Origin: a virus
Virus record (IMG/VR): IMGVR_UViG_3300042484_000952
Coordinates: 1-27,624 of that record
Direction: 5' to 3' (one strand)
DNA length: 27,624 nt
The notes under the pieces were generated by a model that was not told the origin of the DNA, made no database searches, and saw only the letters and a list, made by a program, of their open reading frames with translations. Below are positions 21,505 to 27,624 of this stretch, one piece after another (the first letter of the stretch is position 1; each line of letters starts with the position of its first letter). The translations under genes and the position numbers were made by a program.

Positions 21505-22886
21505 GGCCGTATCAATTGACTGCTGTGGATGAGATCCGCGGGGCTTTTAAGGAGGCTAAGCGCGTTATTTTATGCCTACCTACTGGAGCGGGCAAGACGG
21601 TTGTATTTTCTGAGATTGTGCGTAGAGTGTTGGAAAAGGGGCGGCGCGTGGCCATCATTACCCACAGGCGCGAGTTGCTCAGCCAAGCGGGCAAATTAAA
21701 CCGCTGCGATATCTTGATGGTGGAGACGCTAAACAACCAAATAAAGCGCGGGGTGGTGAACTTGGGCAGTTACGATTTGCTCGTAATTGATGAGGCCCAC
21801 ATTGGCAACTTTCGCAAGATTCTGGAGGGCTTTGACGGCTTTGTAATCGGCGCAACTGCAACGCCTGTAAGTAAGCCACCAATGGCCCAAAGCTATGGCA
21901 AACTGATTAACTCGGTAGGGATTGGTGAACTGATCGCGCAGGGCTATTTGTGCAATCCTATCACATATGCAATGCACCCAGTGGACACTTCCAAAATTGC
22001 CAGCAGAATGGGTGAATTTACAGCGCAGGGATTGGATGACGCTTTCAACCGCCCGAAAGTTTATGAGGGAGTTGTGAGTGAGTATTGCAAGCGTTGGAGG
22101 GATAAGAAGGCGATTGTTTTTTGTGTGAATATTGAGGCGTCAATTAATACCGCTGAGGCTTTTGTTAAGGAGTTGGGAGTTGGAAGGGTTTATTGCGTTC
22201 ACTCAAAACTGAGCGCATACGAACGAGCCGATTTAATACAGGATTTTATAACGAGCAAATACGGAATCCTCGTTAACTGTGGTATTGCCACAACTGGCTT
22301 TGATTGCCCAGATATTGAGGTTGTTGTTGTTAACAGGGCTACCAAATCCGTAGCGCTATGGCTTCAAATGGTGGGGCGTGGATCTCGGCCGACGGCGAGT
22401 AAAAAAGAGTTCACTATCCTCGACTTTGGCGAAAATGTGCACCGCTTAGGATTTTGGCAGGAGGCACGCGATTGGGGCAAGGCGTTTGCTGGGATGGAAA
22501 ACAAAAAAGGGCAAGGCGTGGCACCTGTAAAGGATTGCCCCTGCTGTGGCGCTGTGCTCTACGCATCTGCTCGCTTCTGTGAGTTTTGCGGTGAGTTATT
22601 TGCAACCGAAAAGAAAGCCGAGCGCGGCAGTTTGGAATTGATGGCCTACGAAAAGCTCAACGGGCGCTATCTGTTTGAGATTGCAAAAACGCCCGCTGAT
22701 CTATGGGAATTGAAAAGCCGTAAAAACTACAAGCAGGCATTTATTGAGCGGGTATTGTATTACGCCAATTACAGCGAGTTGCGTAGGTTCTGGGATGCAA
22801 AAGGCTACACGCAGGGCTATACCAATCGCAGAGAGCGAGAATTTGCCGAGGGTGGCGCAGTTAAAAACTTTATAGTAAAATTATGA
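21495..22886 (+). CDS. SF2 helicase with C-terminal zinc ribbon
   Basis: An ATP-dependent DNA or RNA helicase of the DEAD/DEAH superfamily 2 type. The 463-residue protein opens MQLRPYQLTAVDEIRGAF (Q-motif-like), then Walker A PTGAGKT (29-35), RRELLSQ (58-64), DEAH (99-102), GATATP (119-124), VHSKLSAYERADLI, GFDCPDI and motif VI QMVGRGSRP (291-299). After the helicase core come four cysteines (CPCC at 348-351, CEFC at 362-365) that would bind zinc, and an aromatic C-terminal helical domain. Overlaps the DnaA-like gene by 10 bases. Phage helicases of this type act in replication or recombination. Confidence 0.93.
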   Translation: MQLRPYQLTAVDEIRGAFKEAKRVILCLPTGAGKTVVFSEIVRRVLEKGRRVAIITHRRELLSQAGKLNRCDILMVETLNNQIKRGVVNLGSYDLLVIDEAHIGNFRKILEGFDGFVIGATATPVSKPPMAQSYGKLINSVGIGELIAQGYLCNPITYAMHPVDTSKIASRMGEFTAQGLDDAFNRPKVYEGVVSEYCKRWRDKKAIVFCVNIEASINTAEAFVKELGVGRVYCVHSKLSAYERADLIQDFITSKYGILVNCGIATTGFDCPDIEVVVVNRATKSVALWLQMVGRGSRPTASKKEFTILDFGENVHRLGFWQEARDWGKAFAGMENKKGQGVAPVKDCPCCGAVLYASARFCEFCGELFATEKKAERGSLELMAYEKLNGRYLFEIAKTPADLWELKSRKNYKQAFIERVLYYANYSELRRFWDAKGYTQGYTNRREREFAEGGAVKNFIVKL

Positions 22887-23029
22887 GACTAAATTTAAAC
22901 GGCTACACGCCGAAACAATATGCCGTTTTGATTATGCGGCAGGATCTAAAGTATTCAATTAGGGAAATTTCCGAGCGGTTGGGTTACAGCCAGTCGGGCG
23001 TTAGGTACATTTTAAGTATGAAGAAATGA
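22883..23029 (+). CDS. 48-residue HTH protein
   Basis: A very short gene, MRLNLNGYTPKQYAVLIMRQ followed by DLKYSIREISERLGYSQSGV and RYILSMKK. The region 24-44 (YSIREISERLGYSQSGVRYIL) is a good helix-turn-helix of the sigma region 4/homeodomain-like sort. ATG overlaps the helicase stop and the TGA overlaps the next ATG, so it is firmly in the operon. It may be a transcription factor; the target is unknown. Confidence 0.7.
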   Translation: MRLNLNGYTPKQYAVLIMRQDLKYSIREISERLGYSQSGVRYILSMKK

Positions 23030-23220
23030 AAACATTTGTAATCACAGTAGAAATCGAGCACACGGATAAGAGCTATAACAGCACCGAGATACAGGAATTT
23101 ATCCAGGGGATCAGTTTGCCTGAAGCGCAATGGGTGAAGGTGATGAAAAAGGCGTTTAAAGAAACTACACTCGGGCATAACGCTTTTGGGATTGAGGTAA
23201 CTTATGCAATAAAGGAATGA
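23026..23220 (+). CDS. Unknown small early protein
   Basis: A 64-residue protein beginning MKTFVITVEIEHTDKSYNST with a predicted beta-alpha-beta-like order: strand, helix (EIQEFIQGIS), helix (AQWVKVMKKAFKETTL), strand (GIEVTYAIKE). It is linked to both neighbours by ATGA-type overlaps. No family recognised. Confidence 0.6.
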   Translation: MKTFVITVEIEHTDKSYNSTEIQEFIQGISLPEAQWVKVMKKAFKETTLGHNAFGIEVTYAIKE

Positions 23221-23831
23221 AACGCAAGCAATGGACTGAAGCCGAAACGGCAGAATTTGTGCAGCTATACCCGACTACAATGGCTAAAGATTTGGCCGAG
23301 CGATTTGGTTGCTCAGTTGCGCAGATCTACCACAAACAGCAAAATACTGGCGTTAACAAAAGCACAGACTTTTTGCATCAATACTACAAAGCCAATTTCA
23401 AAGGCCACCCGGCTACCCAATTTAAAAAGGGTATGACAAGCTGGAACAAAGGCACCAAAGGCCTAATGATGGGCGGGGTTGAAACCCAATTTAAGAAGGG
23501 GCAAAATCCGCACAATACAAAGCCGATAGGCTATCGCAGTTATCGCGATGGCTACATGGTTGAAAAGACAGCCCAGGGTTTTAAATTGGTGCACGTATTG
23601 CTTTGGGAGTCAGTTAACGGCCCAGTGCCAAAAGGTATGTTTGTGGTATTTAAAGACCGCAACAAGGCCAACATCGCACTGGACAATCTCGAGCTAATCG
23701 ACCGCCACGAGCATATGAGGCGCAACAACATCAAAAACTTGCCCGAGGAATTGAGGGAAGTATTAAGCATTAAAAGAAGTATCACAAGACAAATTAACAA
23801 ACTAGAAAAAAATGGCACGCAACAAAATTAA
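23217..23831 (+). CDS. HNH endonuclease (HNH_3) with HTH start
   Basis: A 204-residue DNA nuclease of the free-standing homing type. Residues 5-45 form a Myb/SANT-like HTH (WTEAETAEFVQLYPT, DLAERFGCSVAQIYHKQQ). Two related linker motifs follow, TQFKKGMTSWNKGTKG (67-82) and TQFKKGQNPHNTKPIG (90-105). The HNH_3 core is DGYMVEKTAQGFKLVHVLLW (H126), ESVNGPVPKGMFVVFKDRNK, ANIALDNLELIDR (N152, N157) and a C-terminal charged helix. Such genes are often mobile within phages. It overlaps both neighbours by 4 and 20 bases, so any insertion was well fitted to the operon. Confidence 0.85.
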   Translation: MKRKQWTEAETAEFVQLYPTTMAKDLAERFGCSVAQIYHKQQNTGVNKSTDFLHQYYKANFKGHPATQFKKGMTSWNKGTKGLMMGGVETQFKKGQNPHNTKPIGYRSYRDGYMVEKTAQGFKLVHVLLWESVNGPVPKGMFVVFKDRNKANIALDNLELIDRHEHMRRNNIKNLPEELREVLSIKRSITRQINKLEKNGTQQN

Positions 23832-24033
23832 TGATCTACGCGATCACCTCTTTGAAACCCTGGAACGCCTAAAGGATGGCGATATTGACATAGCAACAGC
23901 GAAGGCAATGGCCGACGTTGGGCAGGTTATTATAAACTCGGCAAAGTTGGAGGTGGATTTTATCCGCGCCACTGGATCTACAAAAGACTCGGGATTTATT
24001 AAGTTGGGCGATGGTAATGAGAAGTTATTATGA
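23812..24033 (+). CDS. Small conserved phage protein, unknown
   Basis: A 73-residue helical protein, MARNKINDLRDHLFETLERL, then DIDIATAKAMADVGQVIINS and AKLEVDFIRATG. I recall close relatives in Bacteroidota prophages, always of this size and without a known role. Starts 20 bases inside the HNH gene and overlaps the next start by 4 bases. Its helical, charged nature would suit a DNA-binding or oligomeric adaptor; not shown. Confidence 0.75.
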   Translation: MARNKINDLRDHLFETLERLKDGDIDIATAKAMADVGQVIINSAKLEVDFIRATGSTKDSGFIKLGDGNEKLL

Positions 24034-24356
24034 GTAAACCAATGCTACATGATGTTATTGAAATGCTGTCGGCAAATGCAATTCAAATTGAACTTTTAAC
24101 GGGTACAACAGACGCATCGGGGGGTTATGGATGGCATACTTTGTATGTTGTTACGTTATTGGGGACTGTTGAATATTGCCCATATTGTAGAGAAAAAGAA
24201 AATAAAAACTATTCAGATACAGCACACCCATTAAATAGACATAGTTGGAGGCGTGAAAATCCAACTTTATTTTACGGAGAATTTAGAAGCCACGAAAAAT
24301 TAATTGAGGCGCTTTTGCCTTTTACTGATAAAAAATTTAATCAATTTGGAAAATGA
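24030..24356 (+). CDS. Unknown protein with CPYC motif
   Basis: A 108-residue protein, AT-rich in codon use compared with its neighbours. An N-terminal helix (MLHDVIEMLSANAIQIELL) is followed by a Gly-rich turn (TTDASGGYGWHTLYVVTLLG) and VEYCPYCREKENKNYSDTAH; the C-P-Y-C pair (positions 49-52) is of the thioredoxin/zinc type but only one CxxC is present, with possible His partners later (HPLNRHSW). The ending FYGEFRSHEKLIEALLPF is helical. I do not recognise a family; the composition suggests recent acquisition. Confidence 0.6.
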   Translation: MSKPMLHDVIEMLSANAIQIELLTGTTDASGGYGWHTLYVVTLLGTVEYCPYCREKENKNYSDTAHPLNRHSWRRENPTLFYGEFRSHEKLIEALLPFTDKKFNQFGK

Positions 24357-24529
24357 ATAAACCAACACACGCACGAATTGCCCACGTTGAAGTTACCGAA
24401 AACGGCATACTTATAAAAGCAATTCACCTACACGATAAAAATGGCGAGTATATTCGCGACGCTAAACTGAACGGGCAACTACTTTGCACGCTTACTGAGC
24501 ATTTACTCAAGATCACCATATGCAAATAA
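24353..24529 (+). CDS. Unknown 58-residue protein before the primase
   Basis: A 58-residue protein: MNKPTHARIAHVEVTENGIL, IKAIHLHDKNGEYIRDAKLN, GQLLCTLTEHLLKITICK. Mostly beta in the first half, with a final helix. Its ATG overlaps the previous stop, and the primase ATG lies 10 bases before its end, so translation is coupled. No family recognised. Confidence 0.6.
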   Translation: MNKPTHARIAHVEVTENGILIKAIHLHDKNGEYIRDAKLNGQLLCTLTEHLLKITICK

Positions 24530-26685
24530 CCTATCTGCCGAACATTAAACAGTCGGCAAAGCACCACACAATTACCATAGCGGATTATTTCGCCCTGGTG
24601 CGCTCAGGGCAACACTTGGCACTTATTGAAGCGTACAGGAATACAAAGGCGTTAAGTAAGGATGAGCAAGCCGAGGCAAAGCAGCGGATTCCAGCGGTTA
24701 CGATCTCGGGGGTGTTTAAAGACAATGTGAGCAACGCAAACCTCATTCAACACTCAGGGCTTATTTGTATTGATTTTGATGCTGTGGACGATGTGGCTCG
24801 ATTAAAGTCTGAACTGGCTAAAGATCCGTATACTTTTGCCGCTTTGCTATCCGTTTCGGGCAATGGGCTGGCAGCACTTGTTAAGATTGAGCCAGAGCGG
24901 CACCTTGACGCGTTCAATGGATTAAAACAGTATTATTTCCGCAACTACGGGCAACTGATTGATCAGAGTTGTAAGAATGTGAGCCGTCTGCGATTCCTGT
25001 CTTATGACCCATTACTTTATACCAACGAGCAAAGCAAGACCTTTAAAGAGTACCCTAAAAAGGAAGCCAAGCCAAAGCAAGTGCACACTGTACTAACTGG
25101 CAACGAATTTGATGAATTGATTGATAGGATTTGCCGGGGCGGTTATGATCTAACAGAGGGCGCTTACAAAAACTATCTCGATATTGGCTTTGCGCTGGCT
25201 TCAGAGTTTGGAGAGCGAGGCCGTGAGTATTTCCACGCCATCGCCGCCCAAAATTCAAAATACGACCATATTAAGGCCGATAGACAGTATAATTATTGCC
25301 TACGAGATACAGGCCAGAGCAAGATTGCAATCGGCACATTTTACTATTATGCTAAACAGGCAGGCGTTGAGTTAAAAAGCCAGCAGGCTGTGAAGTTGGA
25401 GAACATTGCAAAAATGGCCAAAAAGCAAGGGCGTGCTCAGGAGTCGGTGGTTGAGATTGCCCGGCTGTCTGGCATGGACGTTGAAAAGGCCACAGAGACC
25501 GCCGCCGCAGTTTTTGAGGCTAACGTTTCGCTGCAGCTCACGGGCCAGACGCCCGTAGCGCTATGCCAGTTGTATCTATCCAACAATCACCAACTGCACT
25601 ATAACACGATCACCGCAGATATTGAGGACCGCGCTGTAACATTTAACAACAGGCCGAAGCAAATCGATGATATGTCGTTAAATACGATGTATTTGAAATT
25701 TTCAGAATTAACAGACAACAAAATATCATTTGAGTTTTTTTGCCGCGTGATCTATTCCGAAATGACCCGCTATTACAACCCATTCGAGGACTTTTTAAAG
25801 GCTAATGAGTCAGTACAGCGCAGCCAGCAAATTATTGAAGAGTTGGCCGCTTGCATCGAAACAACCACGCCCCACGTTGCCAAATATCTCACTCACTGGG
25901 GCGTTGGAATGATTGCCAGCGTTTACGGCCACACCTCGCCCCTGGTATTGGTATTGGCAGGCGAGCGCCAAAATACGGGTAAAACTGAGTTTTTTAGGCG
26001 TCTGCTTCCTAAGCCACTCGCCAACTACTACGCAGAGTCTAAACTAGATGGGGGCAAAGATGACGATATTTTGCTGACAAAAAAACTGATCATAATGGAC
26101 GATGAATTTGGGGGTAAATCAAAGTTTGAGGCCAAACGATTTAAGGAGTTAACGAGTAAGGCGTCATTTTCAATTCGCTTGCCTTATGGGCGTACGCACC
26201 GGGATCTGAAGCGCTTGGCTGTCTTAGCAGGAACTACAAACGACTTGGGCCTTATCTCGGACCCTACAGGCAACCGTCGAATCCTGCCTATTAATGTGCT
26301 CGGCATCAATCACCCGGCATACAACGCAATTGACAAAACCGCGCTATTCATGGCCTTCTATGACCTATATCAATCAGGGTTCAATTGGCACCTTTCGAGT
26401 GAGGATATACTACAACTAAACGAAAATAGCACGGAATTTAATGCAATTAATTTTGAGGCGGAATTAATAAACCAATATTTTCGCGTTCCGCAAAATGGTG
26501 ATTACAGCGATTATTTAACAAATACAGAATTGAAAATATATCTCGAGGTAAACAGCCAACAGCGGATTTTTGACACTCGAAAGTTGGGGATGGAAATGAA
26601 AAATTTGGGCTTTCAACAAGTGAAAAGGAAGGTCAATGGATCAACAATGCGCTGCTATGCGGTTGTAAAAATAGCCAGACAATGA
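24520..26685 (+). CDS. VirE-type primase-helicase replication protein
   Basis: Probably the main phage replication initiator. The 721-residue protein begins with a VirE N-terminal/BT4734-like primase-fold domain (about 1-185: GLICIDFDAVDD with acidic pair at 85-87, SVSGNGLAALVKI, SRLRFLSYDP). A PriCT-like linker follows (about 215-280: YKNYLDIGFALASEFGERGR). The C-terminal VirE-type P-loop ATPase (about 440-720) has Walker A GERQNTGKT (481-489), Walker B KKLIIMDDEFG (521-531) and GTTNDLGLISDPTGNRRILP (571-590) with a likely arginine finger. It combines priming and unwinding, as in other Bacteroidota mobile elements. The repeat array at 26697-26940 directly follows. Confidence 0.88.
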   Translation: MQITYLPNIKQSAKHHTITIADYFALVRSGQHLALIEAYRNTKALSKDEQAEAKQRIPAVTISGVFKDNVSNANLIQHSGLICIDFDAVDDVARLKSELAKDPYTFAALLSVSGNGLAALVKIEPERHLDAFNGLKQYYFRNYGQLIDQSCKNVSRLRFLSYDPLLYTNEQSKTFKEYPKKEAKPKQVHTVLTGNEFDELIDRICRGGYDLTEGAYKNYLDIGFALASEFGERGREYFHAIAAQNSKYDHIKADRQYNYCLRDTGQSKIAIGTFYYYAKQAGVELKSQQAVKLENIAKMAKKQGRAQESVVEIARLSGMDVEKATETAAAVFEANVSLQLTGQTPVALCQLYLSNNHQLHYNTITADIEDRAVTFNNRPKQIDDMSLNTMYLKFSELTDNKISFEFFCRVIYSEMTRYYNPFEDFLKANESVQRSQQIIEELAACIETTTPHVAKYLTHWGVGMIASVYGHTSPLVLVLAGERQNTGKTEFFRRLLPKPLANYYAESKLDGGKDDDILLTKKLIIMDDEFGGKSKFEAKRFKELTSKASFSIRLPYGRTHRDLKRLAVLAGTTNDLGLISDPTGNRRILPINVLGINHPAYNAIDKTALFMAFYDLYQSGFNWHLSSEDILQLNENSTEFNAINFEAELINQYFRVPQNGDYSDYLTNTELKIYLEVNSQQRIFDTRKLGMEMKNLGFQQVKRKVNGSTMRCYAVVKIARQ

Positions 26686-26696
26686 AAAACCAATTT

Positions 26697-26940
26697 TCTC
26701 TGACCACCTCTGAGCCCAATGTTTGTAAGGGTTTGACCAAAAGGTGGTCAGAGAGGCACGTAAAAAACATAACTTCCCTAGAAAAATATTTTTTCAATTT
26801 CCATTTTTTTTATTTTGTAGTTCTGGAAAAGTCTTTGACTTTCTCTGACCACCTGACCACCTTTCGACTTGCGCCCAATGATAGCGCGCCTCTAGAGGTG
26901 GTCAGAGAGCTTTTTTTTCTCTGACCACCCTCTGACCACC
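26697..26940. repeat. Duplicated inverted-repeat array, origin candidate
   Basis: The 11-mer CTCTGACCACC occurs on the plus strand at 26698, 26843, 26919 and 26930 (the last two in direct tandem) and on the minus strand at 26743-26753 and 26897-26907; a partial TGACCACC is at 26854-26861. Two modules have the same order: 11-mer, GCCCAATG (26714-26721; 26873-26880), inverted 11-mer. Between them 26759-26840 is about three quarters A/T. A third perfect 12-bp hairpin is 26897-26908 with 26918-26929, with a T-run in its loop. Iterons, AT-rich core and adjacency to the primase gene suggest a replication origin. Confidence 0.7.
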
Positions 26941-26951
26941 GCACAAATTGC

Positions 26952-26959
26952 TAACTTTG
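26952..26959 (+). promoter_or_regulatory. Promoter element before the VRR-NUC gene
   Basis: TAACTTTG is an exact TAnnTTTG element, eight bases before the ATG at 26968. No TTTG lies at the right distance upstream; the repeat array occupies that place, so a protein bound there might act as activator or repressor. Confidence 0.45.
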
Positions 26960-26967
26960 CTAATAAT

Positions 26968-27303
26968 ATGACTGAGGATAAAATACAGCAGGAAATTATA
27001 ATTTATTATCGAAATACTTTTCAAAGGGTTTATAAGAGTTGTTTAATCTTTAGCATACCTAACGGAGGGCTAAGGGATAAGCGCACGGCCATGCTGATGA
27101 AGGCCACAGGATTAACACCAGGGGCGAGTGATTTAATTGTGATATACTTTGGTAAGTTGCTATTCGTTGAAGTCAAGACATCGACAGGCACGCAATCAGA
27201 AGAGCAGAAGGTATTTGCTCAGCGTGTTAGAGACTGTGGTTTTGATTATCATTTGGTGCGATCACTGCTAGACTTTAAACTGTTACTCACATGCCAACAA
27301 TAA
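26968..27303 (+). CDS. VRR-NUC nuclease
   Basis: A 111-residue stand-alone VRR-NUC domain, a PD-(D/E)XK-type nuclease that in phages probably resolves branched DNA. Motifs: SIPNGGLRDKR (29-39), the metal site TPGASDLIVI (D55), LFVEVKT (E68, K70), then SEEQKVFAQRVRDCGFDYHL with the family Gln and the YHLVRS strand. Length is typical of phage VRR-NUC proteins. It may assist in preparing concatemers for packaging. Overlaps the HNH gene by 13 bases. Confidence 0.9.
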   Translation: MTEDKIQQEIIIYYRNTFQRVYKSCLIFSIPNGGLRDKRTAMLMKATGLTPGASDLIVIYFGKLLFVEVKTSTGTQSEEQKVFAQRVRDCGFDYHLVRSLLDFKLLLTCQQ

Positions 27304-27599
27304 ACAAGCCTAAGCAAGGAGGCAAGAAGCCACGCCAATACGTGAAGGGGTCATACATAGAGCCGCGCTATAATACCCAGCATTGGCGTAACCTTCGCGC
27401 TTCAGTGTTGCAAGCCTCACCACTGTGCAAAGCGTGTGAGTCTGTTGGGTTGATTACATTGGCGCAGATGGTTGATCACATTGAGCCAGTGAGATTAGGC
27501 GGTGAGTTTTGGGATCAGTCAAATCTTCAACCTTTGTGCAATTCCTGCCACGCAAGCAAGAGCGCCAAGGAAAGGAATCTCGAGCCCAACCCCTTCTGA
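27291..27599 (+). CDS. HNH endonuclease of the packaging module
   Basis: A 102-residue HNH protein with structural zinc cysteines C46/C49 and C83/C86, and the catalytic core VDHIEPVRLGGEFWDQSNLQ (61-80; D62, H63, N78) plus CNSCHASK (83-90, H87). The N-terminus is basic (KPKQGGKKPRQYVKG). In HK97-like cos phages such a protein next to the terminase, like HK97 gp74, is needed for specific cos cutting. It ends 25 bases before the window end; joined to the start, it would be directly upstream of terS, the usual order. Confidence 0.92.
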   Translation: MPTINKPKQGGKKPRQYVKGSYIEPRYNTQHWRNLRASVLQASPLCKACESVGLITLAQMVDHIEPVRLGGEFWDQSNLQPLCNSCHASKSAKERNLEPNPF

Positions 27600-27624
27600 A
27601 ATCTTGGGACAGGACCCACAAAAC
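27600..27624. other. Genome junction, possible cos region
   Basis: Together with bases 1-27 this is a non-coding gap of 82 bases between the HNH gene and terS, if the ends are contiguous. It holds an imperfect dyad (TGGGACAGGACCCA, 27605-27618). Packaging sites of HNH/P27 phages lie here, but no terminal repeat or overhang can be read from one strand. Confidence 0.3.

Noticed and set aside
26732-26741. TTTGACCA as another copy of the TGACCACC box
   Set aside because: It matches only the first six bases of the box and lacks the CC end; it was not counted as a repeat unit.
26682-26924. An 80-codon open frame starting in an ATGA overlap with the primase stop
   Set aside because: It runs through the inverted-repeat array and the AT-rich core; its sequence simply mirrors the repeats and the T/A runs (Phe, Leu, Thr, Ser) and has no domain-like pattern. 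The DNA structure explains it better than a protein does, although a coupled start leaves a small chance.
1-27624. CRISPR array, tRNA, rRNA, insertion sequence or integrase attachment site
   Set aside because: I looked for spaced direct repeats, cloverleaf-like folds with TTCRA arms, transposase motifs and tyrosine or serine recombinase motifs and saw none. The repeats at 26697-26940 have irregular spacing and mixed orientation, so they are not CRISPR.

Overview
The window looks like a complete, or nearly complete, genome of a small tailed phage (siphovirus type, HK97-like head module) that infects a member of the Bacteroidota. It begins 57 bases before the small terminase gene and ends 25 bases after an HNH gene that normally sits just upstream of that terminase, so the two ends probably join. 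The host assignment rests on repeated promoter elements of the Bacteroidota type (TAnnTTTG, sometimes with TTTG about 20 bases upstream), on the VirE-type primase and other small proteins of the sort seen in Bacteroidota phages, and on signal peptides of that style. No integrase, excisionase, tRNA, insertion sequence or CRISPR array was seen.

Layout. 58-5824: packaging and head (small and large terminase, portal, S78 protease, major capsid). 5897-7516: head-tail connection. 7519-13565: tail (major tail protein, G and G-T chaperones made by a -1 frameshift on GGGAAAG, tail terminator, tape measure, large tail-tip protein). 13608-15808: fibre and adhesin genes, including a protein resembling the N-terminal part of GH54 arabinofuranosidases. 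15805-17861: lysis (membrane and coiled-coil proteins, holin candidate, overlapping spanin candidates, YkuD-like endolysin). 17842-19190, on the minus strand: RecT annealing protein and RecE-like nuclease. 19233 starts the rightward early operon: a 58-aa HTH protein, small membrane and coiled-coil proteins, a DnaA domain IV protein, an SF2 helicase, small HTH and HNH proteins, and a VirE-type primase/helicase. 26697-26940 holds a duplicated inverted-repeat array around an AT-rich core, a good origin candidate. A VRR-NUC nuclease and the HNH protein complete the circle.

Three regulatory themes stand out. First, nearly every TAnnTTTG element lies 4-8 bases before an ATG, which suggests leaderless or nearly leaderless messages. 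Second, a pair of 10-bp boxes (ATTTGCAAAT and a near copy exactly 20 bp on) occurs both in the divergent early control region and in front of the small terminase, so one repressor may control both. Third, a possible short RNA between the HTH gene and the early operon has a loop complementary to the leader of two early genes (TAGCACCACA). These are inferences from sequence alone.
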